A DNA stretch of 18,789 bases from Vulcanimicrobiota bacterium (lineage in GTDB: Bacteria > Vulcanimicrobiota > Xenobia > Xenobiales > JADMJV01): NCBI GenBank assembly GCA_023447635.1, contig JAEXNA010000064.1, forward strand, positions 1 through 18,789, given 5' to 3'. How positions within the stretch are numbered: the first letter of the stretch is position 1; every line of letters starts with the position of its first letter. The translations under genes were made by a program, and so were the position numbers. Below the pieces are notes generated by a model. That model ran no database searches and was not told the DNA's origin. It saw only the letters and a program-made list of their open reading frames with translations. This document shows positions 1-6,805 of the stretch, piece after piece.

Positions 1-524
1 CTGGGGGGCTGGCCCCGGTTGTTGGCGGGCTGCTGCTGGTCGGATTTTTTAACAGCGCGGTAGGGAAGCCGGTGTGGACCCGCGACCAGCGGGATTTTGT
101 GCTAACTCCCTGGGGAGGACGAGAGCGATTGGTCTACCTGGGCGGGGGGGCTGACCTCTGGCTGCCGCCGGCGGTCGCCCAGTTCTACGCTCGGACGGTC
201 GCACTGGTCCAGTCGGAAAGTCGGCCAGGCGAGCCGATTCTAAGCTTCCCCTATAGCCCCGAATGGTACGTCCTTTGCGACCGACCGAATCCGACTCCCT
301 ACGCCGCGCCAGGTCTTTCTCTGACCGACCCGACGAGTCTGCGGAGCTATGAAATGGGCATCGAGCAAAGCCGCCCAGCCGTCATCTTGTTCCGCCGGAC
401 CGACAAGTACAACACTCCTTACACTTTTCAGCTCAGGGAGTGGTTAGAGCGAGACTATCGCTTGCTCCGCCAGGAGAACGGCTATGAAATCCTCCGGCGC
501 AAAACGCCACAGGCCCTAATTTAG
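1..524 (+). CDS. Membrane glycosyltransferase-like protein, C-terminal part (5' truncated)
   Basis: The open frame runs in from the left edge (first full codon at position 3) and stops with TAG at 522-524, so only the last ~173 residues are present. It opens with a hydrophobic helix (LAPVVGGLLLVGFF) followed by a soluble tail of about 150 residues. The tail contains FPYSPEWYVLCDRPNPTPY, a pattern I associate with the C-terminal extracytoplasmic region of ArnT/PMT-like (GT39/PMT_2) membrane glycosyltransferases. The family acts at the membrane and transfers sugars from polyprenyl-phosphate donors; whether this protein does so cannot be judged because the catalytic N-terminus lies outside the window. 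Its 3' end overlaps the converging gene at 516-890 by 9 nt. Position next to hopanoid genes is suggestive only. Confidence 0.6.
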   Translation, partial: GGLAPVVGGLLLVGFFNSAVGKPVWTRDQRDFVLTPWGGRERLVYLGGGADLWLPPAVAQFYARTVALVQSESRPGEPILSFPYSPEWYVLCDRPNPTPYAAPGLSLTDPTSLRSYEMGIEQSRPAVILFRRTDKYNTPYTFQLREWLERDYRLLRQENGYEILRRKTPQALI

Positions 525-890
525 CCGGTTGTCGATGACTTCCATGGAAGTCATGTCGAAACGGATGGTTTGGCGCTGGTCGGCGCAGAACGTCAGCAGA
601 GTGGCTTCGCGCTTTTGGCGGTCGATCTCCAGGCGCTGGCCGACGGCATCAGGCTTTTCTTCGTATCCGCTGGTGTCGCCCAGTACGTAGGCCCGAACGG
701 AGCGCTGCTCGAGTTCCATGTTGGGGTCCAGCAGCCAACCGTTGCGGAGGATGTGCTTGGGCTGTAAGAGGTACTTGTGGAAACGAGGGGTCGTTACCTC
801 GGTGAAGGCTCCGAACAGGCTAGCTTCGCGCAGGCGGGCTCGGAACTTCGGATGAATCGCGCCAGCTTCGTTCTGGAGGGCGGCTTTCAT
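516..890 (-). CDS. Small protein of unknown function
   Basis: This 124-residue protein is not recognised. ATG at 890-888 is preceded by a good ribosome binding site (AGGAG, about 8 nt upstream on the reverse strand), which supports a real gene. It is soluble, with no signal peptide, no membrane segment and only one cysteine. It is basic in the N-terminal third and ends in a mixed charged region (DRQKREATLLTFC, then RQTIRFDM) that looks like beta strands. Its 3' end overlaps the converging upstream gene by 9 nt. It is divergent from hpnA, with a 103-nt intergenic space. No function is proposed. Confidence 0.65.
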   Translation of the reverse strand: MKAALQNEAGAIHPKFRARLREASLFGAFTEVTTPRFHKYLLQPKHILRNGWLLDPNMELEQRSVRAYVLGDTSGYEEKPDAVGQRLEIDRQKREATLLTFCADQRQTIRFDMTSMEVIDNRLN

Positions 891-940
891 ATCGTTATCT
901 CTCCTGATTCAGATGATCTTGGACTCATGATGGATCTTCG

Positions 941-961
941 GGCTGAAAAAAGGCTGAAAAA
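941..961. repeat. Short tandem direct repeat in the divergent hpnA promoter region
   Basis: GGCTGAAAAA occurs twice, at 941-950 and 952-961, with an 11-nt period (about one helical turn). It lies in the 103-nt space between the divergent gene at 516-890 and hpnA, 33 nt before the hpnA start. It could be an operator or simply an A-tract duplication; no convincing -35/-10 pair was found beside it. Confidence 0.4.
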
Positions 962-993
962 GGGATCGTCTGTTCGCTTCGGAAGTCGAGCGG

Positions 994-2025
994 ATGAGTT
1001 CTGAGAAGCCGGTCCTGGTCACCGGAGGCACCGGGTTCGTGGGCGCTCACCTGGTACGGGCCCTGCTCGAGCAGGGGCGGTCGGTCCGGGCTTTATCTCG
1101 AGCCAATTCGGACCGCAGGCTGCTCGAGGGGCTGCCCGTCGAATGGGTGGTCGGGGACCTGGGCGACGCCACTTCGCTCGACCGCGCTGTAGCGGGCTGC
1201 GAACTTGTCTATCACTGTGCTGCGGACTATCGGCTGTTCGCCAAAGACCCGTCGCCGCTCTATCGCATCAACGTCGACGGTTCGAAGTCTCTTTTCGATG
1301 CTTGTCGCCGGCACGAGGTCGAGCGCATCGTCTACACCTCGTCCGTGGCCGCTCTGGCCTTGCCCGCCGAGGGACGAGTCTCTGATGAGGATTCCCAGGC
1401 TCAGCTCGAGAAAGTGGTGGGGCACTACAAGCGTTCCAAGTTTCTCGCTCAGGAGATGGCGCTAGAGGAGGCGGCTTCGGGGCTTCCCGTGGTCATCGTC
1501 AACCCTTCCACCCCGATCGGCCCGGGCGACATCAAGCCTACAGCCACCGGCAAGATTGTCGTCGACTTTCTGAACGGCAAGATGCCGGCCTACGTCGACA
1601 CCGGGCTCAATCTCGTTCCCGTCGAGGACGTCGCCTTCGGGCATCTGCTGGCCGCCGAAAAGGGGGAGCACGGGCGTCTCTATATTTTGGGTCATCTCAA
1701 TCTTTCTCTCAAAGAGATTCTCGAGATGTTGGCTGCCATCACCGGTCTGCCGGCTCCCCGAGTTCAGATTCCTTATCCCGTGGCATGGACGGTGGGGGCT
1801 GTCGACACCCTGGTCGAAGGCTATCTGCTGGGCCGAGAGCCCAGTGTTCCGCTCGAGGGGGTCAGGATGGCGCGCAAGAAGATGTATTTTGACGCCGAGC
1901 GAGCGCGGCGCGAATTAGGGTTCCAGCCGGGATCGGTGAAGGCGGCTCTCGAGCGCGCGGTCAGGTGGTTCTGTCAGAACGGCTATGCGCCCTGGCCGCC
2001 ACGCATGAAAGAGGAAGGCTTATGA
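994..2025 (+). CDS. hpnA: Hopanoid-associated NAD-dependent sugar epimerase
   Basis: The protein is 343 residues, an extended short-chain dehydrogenase. The N-terminal Rossmann motif GGTGFVGAHL (11-20) binds NAD(P). D55 and the SS pair at 116-117 precede the catalytic Y145-x3-K149 (HYKRSK). This pattern and the overall sequence match HpnA, the epimerase repeatedly found in hopanoid clusters. Its substrate is not experimentally settled; a role in side-chain sugar modification is usually assumed. ATG at 994 has GGAAG 8 nt upstream. The stop overlaps the hpnG start (ATGA), indicating translational coupling, and hpnI follows the same way. The neighbours support HpnA over a generic dihydroflavonol-reductase-like protein. 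Confidence 0.88.
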   Translation: MSSEKPVLVTGGTGFVGAHLVRALLEQGRSVRALSRANSDRRLLEGLPVEWVVGDLGDATSLDRAVAGCELVYHCAADYRLFAKDPSPLYRINVDGSKSLFDACRRHEVERIVYTSSVAALALPAEGRVSDEDSQAQLEKVVGHYKRSKFLAQEMALEEAASGLPVVIVNPSTPIGPGDIKPTATGKIVVDFLNGKMPAYVDTGLNLVPVEDVAFGHLLAAEKGEHGRLYILGHLNLSLKEILEMLAAITGLPAPRVQIPYPVAWTVGAVDTLVEGYLLGREPSVPLEGVRMARKKMYFDAERARRELGFQPGSVKAALERAVRWFCQNGYAPWPPRMKEEGL

Positions 2026-2723
2026 GAATCGCATTTTTTACGGCGCTCAAGGAAGAGCGTGTCGCGCTCCGGGCGGCCTGGCCGCTGGAGGACTCGGGGA
2101 CCATTCAGGGGTTATCCCTCGATTCGGGCGAGCGGGCGATGGCTTTTTGTAGCGGCATGGGCGAAGAGCGTATGGCGCGCGCTGTCGAGCGGGGTGTCTC
2201 CCTGTTTAAGCCTGACCTGGCCGTCCTGCTCGGGTTTTCGGCTGGCCTTCGAGACGGTTTGCAGGTCGGTGAAGTGGTTTGCGACGACCGGGGCGACCCC
2301 GACCTGGTTCAGGCGCTGCGGGACTTTCCGCTGCCGCTGCGGTTTGGTCAGGTAGTCAGCGGAGGGCTGCTACGAGACGAGGGCGACAAGCGCGCTCTGG
2401 CTTCTCGGTGTCCGGAAGCGCTGGCCGCAGATATGGAGAGCGGGGCCTTTTTGAGGGCTGTAGGATCGATTCCTCATCTGGTTCTTCGCGTCATCTCGGA
2501 CGATGTCACGGCGCCGATGCCGCTGCCGTTCGACCAACTTCTGACCGAGCAAGGGTTCCCCGATGAGCGAAAGATCGTGAAGCAACTGGCGGTAAAGCCC
2601 GGTCTTCTTCCTGGAGTCCTTCGTCTTGCTAGGACCTCGGGCGCGGCTCAAAGAGCGTTGCGGCAAACGGTGGTTGATGTTCGGCCGCTGCTGGTCCGTC
2701 GATTGCTGGAGATGACCCTCTGA
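2022..2723 (+). CDS. hpnG: Hopanoid-associated nucleosidase/phosphorylase
   Basis: The protein is 233 residues and belongs to the MTA/SAH nucleosidase-like (PNP/UDP phosphorylase) fold. E11/E12 near the N-terminus, the ribose-binding ADMESGAF segment (M138-E139) and the RVISDD segment (catalytic-type D160) are in the usual order. In hopanoid producers HpnG removes adenine from adenosylhopane to give (phospho)ribosylhopane, the precursor of bacteriohopanetetrol and aminotriol. The ATG at 2022 overlaps the hpnA stop by 4 nt; the open frame extends further upstream into hpnA, but that extension is not homologous-looking. Its stop overlaps the likely CTG start of hpnI. HpnH, which makes its substrate, is encoded convergently at 4483-5484. 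Confidence 0.88.
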   Translation: MRIAFFTALKEERVALRAAWPLEDSGTIQGLSLDSGERAMAFCSGMGEERMARAVERGVSLFKPDLAVLLGFSAGLRDGLQVGEVVCDDRGDPDLVQALRDFPLPLRFGQVVSGGLLRDEGDKRALASRCPEALAADMESGAFLRAVGSIPHLVLRVISDDVTAPMPLPFDQLLTEQGFPDERKIVKQLAVKPGLLPGVLRLARTSGAAQRALRQTVVDVRPLLVRRLLEMTL

Positions 2724-3823
2724 TCGGGCTGCTGTCGCTTCTGTTTCTGGCCTCCTGCGGCTATCAGGTGCTGGCAGCGGTACTGGCGGCGGATTTTCGA
2801 AAGAACCAGGCGCGCCCTCTGGCTTCCCCCCGAGTGCGGTTTTCTCAGGTCAAGCCGCTCTACCAACCGCAGGAGCGCACTTTTCGGGCGCTGGAGAGCT
2901 TTCTTGTTCAGCCAGGGGTGCCCGAGCACGATGTCTATCTCTGTTCAGGCCAGTCCGGCCCTGAGGAGTGGCTGGCTGCCCACCCGCAGGTGACCTGGCT
3001 CAAAGTTGATTCGGACCAGCGTCAGAACGGTAAGGCCTCGACCCTGGCACGGTCAGCTCGCTACTGGTCGGGCGACATTTTCGTCGTCTCTGACGCCGAC
3101 ATGTGGGCGACTCCGGACTACCTGCAGCGAGTGTTGTCCGAGTTTGCTGACCCTGGCGTTGGGGTCGTGACCTGTCTCTATCGCTCGACGACGCCCCCGC
3201 CTGGCGACTGGTGTCACCTGTTCGAGGCGCTTTGTATTCTGGACTTTTCGGCCTCCGTTCTGGTGGCTCGGAAGACCGAGGGGATCTCCTTTGCTATGGG
3301 GTCGACCATGGCTATCCGACGGGAAGCGCTGGAGGCGATTGGCGGTTTCGACGCGCTCACTCCCTATCTGGCAGATGACTATCAGTTGGGGCACAAGGCT
3401 CACAAGGCCGGCTGGAGGGTGCGTTTGGCTTCGACCGTCCTCGAGACCGAACCGCCGGGCGGCCGCCTGGAAAAGGCGCTCGCCCATCAGTATCGCTGGC
3501 TGGTGACTTCGCGAGTCAGCCGCCCCGGAGGGCATGCGGCCTTCATTGTGACTCAAGGCTTCCTGTGGGCCGGCCTGCTCGCCTTGTCCAAGCCGCTCTG
3601 GGGAGTTCCCGCCCTGATGTCCTGGGGGGGCTTGAGAGCTCTCTGCGGTTTGAAGGCTCACCTCGACCTGGGCGGTCGTTGGAGCGGCGCCTGGAAGGTG
3701 CTGTTCTTGCTCTGGAAGGACGCCCTGTATCTGGGACTTTGGATTCGCTCGCTCCGAGGGAACGTGGTCCACTGGGGTGAGCGTGAGCTAACGATCGATG
3801 GTCGGGGGCGAATCGTTACCTAG
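2720..3823 (+). CDS. hpnI: Hopanoid glycosyltransferase HpnI (likely CTG start)
   Basis: A GT2/GT21 ceramide-glucosyltransferase-like enzyme. In Burkholderia HpnI adds N-acetylglucosamine to bacteriohopanetetrol, an early step towards the cyclitol-ether head group. With the start at CTG 2720 the protein is 367 residues: an N-terminal membrane helix (IGLLSLLFLASCGYQVLAAV), the DxD metal/sugar-nucleotide site D125-A-D127, the acid pair D219-D220 (LADDYQLG), H256-QY-RW260 corresponding to the family (Q/R)xxRW motif, and C-terminal hydrophobic segments. The first ATG/GTG in frame is GTG 2768, which would cut the N-terminal helix in half. CTG 2720 has GGAG 8 nt upstream and overlaps the hpnG stop (CTGA), so it is preferred. 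The 3' end overlaps the converging methyltransferase gene by 36 nt. Confidence 0.83.
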   Translation: MIGLLSLLFLASCGYQVLAAVLAADFRKNQARPLASPRVRFSQVKPLYQPQERTFRALESFLVQPGVPEHDVYLCSGQSGPEEWLAAHPQVTWLKVDSDQRQNGKASTLARSARYWSGDIFVVSDADMWATPDYLQRVLSEFADPGVGVVTCLYRSTTPPPGDWCHLFEALCILDFSASVLVARKTEGISFAMGSTMAIRREALEAIGGFDALTPYLADDYQLGHKAHKAGWRVRLASTVLETEPPGGRLEKALAHQYRWLVTSRVSRPGGHAAFIVTQGFLWAGLLALSKPLWGVPALMSWGGLRALCGLKAHLDLGGRWSGAWKVLFLLWKDALYLGLWIRSLRGNVVHWGERELTIDGRGRIVT

Positions 3824-4465
3824 TCGATGGATGCTGACCGGGGCGCGACCCCAGGAGAAGCGAGCGGGGAAGTGCGCTATCTCTTCGAGGAGCGGGTGGG
3901 TGGGTTTCCATCCAACGGTCACCAGATGGCAACCTGGCGGGCCCATCACGATCTTCTCGAGTAACTTCTGTCGCGTGTCAGGGCCGAAGCAAAGGGCGCA
4001 GGCGTACACCACTTCGGCGTCTTCAAGGTCGGCGCTGCGAAAGTCGTCACAGTAAAACAGGACCTTGTCGGCGCAGTCGCTCCATCCGGCCAGTTTGCGA
4101 GCGGTGGCGATAAAGCTGGGCACGGCGTCGACGGCCACCACTCGTGCTCCGGTGAGGAAATGAAAGAGGAAGGCGGCGCGTCCGCGACCGCAGCCCAGGT
4201 CGACAATGCGACTCTCGGAGCCCAGGGGTGGTAATCGGCGCAGGATCTCGCGCACAGTGCCCAGCGGAGTCTCGCCGAATTTTAGCTCTTCGAAGACCGC
4301 GCTGCTCTGCTGTGACGCTCGCCATATCTCGAGGCTGACCAGGCGGGGCAGGTAACAGGCCGCGAAGAGCGCCTCCCAGCGCAGCAGACGGCCCCACGGC
4401 ACGGGAGGGGGAGAAGAAGAAGAAGGTGGGTCGCCTTCGGCGCCCACCTTCTTCGGATCGCTCAT
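3788..4465 (-). CDS. Class I SAM-dependent methyltransferase, hopanoid-linked
   Basis: The protein is 225 residues. Motif I is VDLGCGRG (88-95), followed by the motif II acid in VVAVDAVPSF and an FYCDDF segment typical of post-II. This establishes SAM binding; the substrate is unknown. The N-terminus is a Ser/Pro-rich stretch followed by a moderately hydrophobic segment (about 27-43) that could contact the membrane. A pre-motif FEELKFGETPL recalls the Y/F-GET-P element of DOT1-like and related small methyltransferases. It begins 17 nt after hpnH on the same strand, so it is probably co-transcribed with it, and its 3' end overlaps hpnI by 36 nt. It is not a radical SAM hopanoid methylase (HpnP/HpnR type). 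A role in modifying the hopanoid head group is inference. Confidence 0.8.
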   Translation of the reverse strand: MSDPKKVGAEGDPPSSSSPPPVPWGRLLRWEALFAACYLPRLVSLEIWRASQQSSAVFEELKFGETPLGTVREILRRLPPLGSESRIVDLGCGRGRAAFLFHFLTGARVVAVDAVPSFIATARKLAGWSDCADKVLFYCDDFRSADLEDAEVVYACALCFGPDTRQKLLEKIVMGPPGCHLVTVGWKPTHPLLEEIAHFPARFSWGRAPVSIHRLGNDSPPTIDR

Positions 4466-4482
4466 CGCGAGGGTCCGGCGTT

Positions 4483-5484
4483 TTAGCCGCTGACGAACCA
4501 GGACGCCATCTGAGCCATGCTCTTCAGGTTACGTCCGGCAGCCTGGGCGGCGCTGTGTTCGAAGCCAGAGTGCATTTTGCAGTTGGCGCAACGGCGGTCC
4601 TGACGGGTTTCCCAGTAGTCCCAGTCGGCGGCGTTCCAGAAGGTGTCAAAGTCATCGTAGAACTGCTCGCCGATCAGGTAGCAAGGTCCCTTCCAGCCTT
4701 TGGGGGTGTAGTTCACGGTCGACCAGGGCGAGCACTTGAGCTCGATCAGGCCGGCGGCAAAGTCCAGGAACGCGGGAGTCGCGGTCAGTTTGTACTTCTT
4801 GTTCAACTGACGAATCCGCTTGAACTTCTCGTGGATCTGGCTCTGGGTCAGGAAGATGTCGCGCTCGACGCTCTCGTACTGATAGCCCGGCGAGATCAAG
4901 ATCCCGTCGACGTTCATTTCGGTCAGGTAGTCGCAAAGCTCTTCGACTTCCTTGACGTCGGTTTCTTTGAACACCGTCGTGTTGGTCAAGGTCAGGTAGC
5001 CGCGGGCTTTGCTTTCCTTGATCATCGAAACGGCTTTGTCGAACACGCCGTCGCGCGCGCAGACGAAGTCGTGAGTGGCCTTCATTCCGTCCAGGTGAAC
5101 GTTGACGAAAAGCTGCTTGTGGGGGGGGATGATGTCGAAGACCTTTTTGTCCAGCACCAGGGCGTTGGTACACATGATGATGTGTTTGCCCATATCGATC
5201 AGCCCCTGGATCAGTTCGGGCAGTTCGGGGTACAGGGTAGGCTCACCACCGCAAAGGGCCACGGTGGGCACCTCGGTGACGCGGGCCGCCTCCAGGCACT
5301 TGTCGACGGACAGGCGGTCCTTCAGTTTGCCGGTGTGGCGCTCCACGGCGCAGCCGATACAAGCCAGGTTACAGGTGTACAGCGGCTCCAGCATAAGCAC
5401 GGTGGGGTAGCGCTTACGGCCTTTGCTGCGCTGCTGAACCATGTGCTTGGCGTTCGACATCGCGAAGTCGATGGGAAATCTCAT
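4483..5484 (-). CDS. hpnH: Adenosylhopane synthase, radical SAM protein HpnH
   Basis: The protein is 333 residues, the usual HpnH length. C38-x3-C42-x2-C45 (TCNLACIGC) binds the [4Fe-4S] cluster for SAM cleavage. The GGEP motif (CGGEPTLYPE) and a C-terminal cysteine group (GPCYL, then RRCANC) are present. HpnH adds the 5'-deoxyadenosyl radical to diploptene, giving adenosylhopane, the first step of side-chain extension. ATG at 5484 is preceded by AGGAG (complement of 5497-5501) with a long 12-nt spacer, and the leader contains strong hairpins. The methyltransferase gene follows 17 nt downstream. The N-terminus (MRFPIDFAMSNAKHM) resembles characterised HpnH proteins as I remember them, which supports this start. 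Confidence 0.93.
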   Translation of the reverse strand: MRFPIDFAMSNAKHMVQQRSKGRKRYPTVLMLEPLYTCNLACIGCAVERHTGKLKDRLSVDKCLEAARVTEVPTVALCGGEPTLYPELPELIQGLIDMGKHIIMCTNALVLDKKVFDIIPPHKQLFVNVHLDGMKATHDFVCARDGVFDKAVSMIKESKARGYLTLTNTTVFKETDVKEVEELCDYLTEMNVDGILISPGYQYESVERDIFLTQSQIHEKFKRIRQLNKKYKLTATPAFLDFAAGLIELKCSPWSTVNYTPKGWKGPCYLIGEQFYDDFDTFWNAADWDYWETRQDRRCANCKMHSGFEHSAAQAAGRNLKSMAQMASWFVSG

Positions 5485-5506
5485 AAACTTTTTTAGCTCC
5501 TAGTCC

Positions 5507-5530
5507 GAGCCTGGCCTCGTGGCCGGGCTC
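5507..5530 (-). promoter_or_regulatory. Hairpin in the hpnH 5' leader
   Basis: Positions 5507-5516 pair with 5521-5530 over 10 bp (one G-U) around the loop TCGT (plus strand). In hpnH mRNA this hairpin ends 5 nt before the AGGAG ribosome binding site, so it could influence translation start or protect the 5' end. Further upstream the same leader contains CCGCC-GAA-GGCGG (5558-5570) and CTTGT-N7-ACAAG (5623-5639). On the plus strand the first hairpin has no gene in front of it to terminate. No known riboswitch class was recognised. Confidence 0.45.
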
Positions 5531-5691
5531 TTCCGTTTCGAGGGCGCGGTTGGCGCTCCGCCGAAGGCGGTCGTTTACCGCCTCGACCCCTGAACTTCCT
5601 TCTCTTAACGGAAAATCAGCCGCTTGTCCAGCGAACAAGGGGTTGGGAAGGGGGCGATGAGAAAGTCTCAGGGGAAATCCGGGTCGCGCCG

Positions 5692-5721
5692 TTGACGCTC
5701 CTCGAGCCGAGATGCTAGTAT
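5692..5721 (+). promoter_or_regulatory. Sigma-70-type promoter of tRNA-Leu
   Basis: TTGACG (5692-5697) is a near-consensus -35 box. After an 18-nt spacer comes TAGTAT (5716-5721) as -10 box, preceded by TGC, an extended -10 element. Transcription would begin at about 5728, a few bases before the mature tRNA 5' end at 5733. The placement directly ahead of a tRNA makes this the best-supported promoter in the window. Confidence 0.65.
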
Positions 5722-5732
5722 CTCCTGGCTAA

Positions 5733-5815
5733 GCCCGGATGGCGGAATTGGTAGACGCGCGGGTCTCAAAAACCCGTTCCCTTTGGGAGTGCCGGTTCGA
5801 TCCCGGCTCCGGGCA
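5733..5815 (+). tRNA. tRNA-Leu (anticodon CAA)
   Basis: The 83-nt sequence folds as a class II tRNA. Acceptor stem GCCCGGA (5733-5739) pairs with TCCGGGC (5808-5814), with discriminator A5815. Anticodon stem CGGGT/ACCCG (5760-5764/5772-5776) encloses loop CTCAAAA, giving anticodon CAA at 5767-5769, which reads UUG. The long variable arm (5777-5790) has a TCCC/GGGA stem, as in tRNA-Leu. The T arm GCCGG-TTCGATC-CCGGC is perfect. The bases after A5815 are CAT, so the CCA end is not encoded and must be added by tRNA nucleotidyltransferase. Confidence 0.96.
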
Positions 5816-5890
5816 CATTGCCCTTCTCACTCGAGGCGCTTAGCATCCCCCCTCACTCATCCCCCCTCCACCGTAACTCGGTGTGCCCTG

Positions 5891-6805
5891 GTGACGCCTG
5901 TGAACTCTCGCCTTTACCTGATTGATACGCTGTATCATGTCTTCCGTGCCTACTATGCGCTGCCTCGCACCCTGCGTTCCGAGGACGGCCGCCCGACCAA
6001 CGTGGTGCACGGGGTGGTTGGTATTCTTCGGACTCTTTGGAAGAGTCAGGGGATCGGCCACATCGGGATGGTCTTCGAAGAGATGAGCGGCATCTTCAGA
6101 GAGGAGATCTTCCCCGAGTACAAGGCTCAGCGAGAGGCCCCGCCGGACGATCTTCTGGCTCAGATCCCCCTGGTCAAAACGGCTTGCGACCACCTGGGCC
6201 TTTCCGTCTGGGAAGCCGCCACCTTCGAGGCTGACGACGTGATCGGCACCTTGGCGCGTCAGGCGCTAGCTCAGGGAGTCCCGGTCACCATCGTTTCCAA
6301 CGATAAGGACCTGGCTCAACTTCTGGCCTTTGATGGCGATATCGACCTTCTTCGGACCAGCGGTTCGGGTAAGAACGCGTCGGTCGAGAGGCTTCGCAGG
6401 GGCGACGTTCCACGAGTGTTTGGCGTCGAAGCGCATCAGATTCCGTCGTTTCTCGCCCTGCGGGGCGACACGGTCGACAACATCCCGGGTCTCAAGGGTG
6501 TCGGCGACAAGACGGCAGCGAAGTGGCTGGCCCAGAGCGCCGACCTCGAAGGGCTGCTGGCCAACCCCGACCTGGCTGGGAAACGCTGGGCTCCGATCAT
6601 CGCCGAAAACGAGAGCAGCCTGCGTCGCGATCTGCAACTGGCGACGATCCGGACCGATGCGCCGGTGGGGTTTGAATTCGAGCGCTTTGCCCCAGCGCCG
6701 CTGCAGGGTCTGGCTGAATTCTTTGGCGATCTGTCGATGAACCGCCACCGGGGCGAGGCCGAAAAGCTTTCGGCGCCCGCCACAGTGGCCGATCTCTGGG
6801 TCTAA
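5891..6805 (+). CDS. Stand-alone 5'-3' exonuclease (Pol I N-domain/FEN-like)
   Basis: About 304 residues from GTG 5891 (GTG 5900 is equally possible). The protein matches the 5' nuclease domain of DNA polymerase I, found here without a polymerase. LYLID with FRAYYALP forms the first metal-binding region, FEADDVIGTLA and VSNDKDLAQLL supply the central aspartates, and GDTVDNIPGLKGVGDKTAA is the helix-3-turn-helix DNA-binding element with D residues. Such proteins process flaps or RNA primers in replication and repair. The open frame begins inside the tRNA, but that part is unlikely to be translated. Its stop codon and that of the converging M20 peptidase overlap (6802-6805), leaving no room for a conventional terminator between them. 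Confidence 0.88.
   Translation: MTPVNSRLYLIDTLYHVFRAYYALPRTLRSEDGRPTNVVHGVVGILRTLWKSQGIGHIGMVFEEMSGIFREEIFPEYKAQREAPPDDLLAQIPLVKTACDHLGLSVWEAATFEADDVIGTLARQALAQGVPVTIVSNDKDLAQLLAFDGDIDLLRTSGSGKNASVERLRRGDVPRVFGVEAHQIPSFLALRGDTVDNIPGLKGVGDKTAAKWLAQSADLEGLLANPDLAGKRWAPIIAENESSLRRDLQLATIRTDAPVGFEFERFAPAPLQGLAEFFGDLSMNRHRGEAEKLSAPATVADLWV

Noticed and set aside
4426..5496. A 356-codon forward open frame antisense to hpnH
   Set aside because: It mirrors the HpnH gene, is low in recognisable motifs, and HpnH itself has full radical SAM signatures.
5783..5890. N-terminal extension of the exonuclease into the tRNA gene
   Set aside because: The extension overlaps the mature tRNA and has no similarity to the nuclease family; GTG 5891 or 5900 gives the expected N-terminus.
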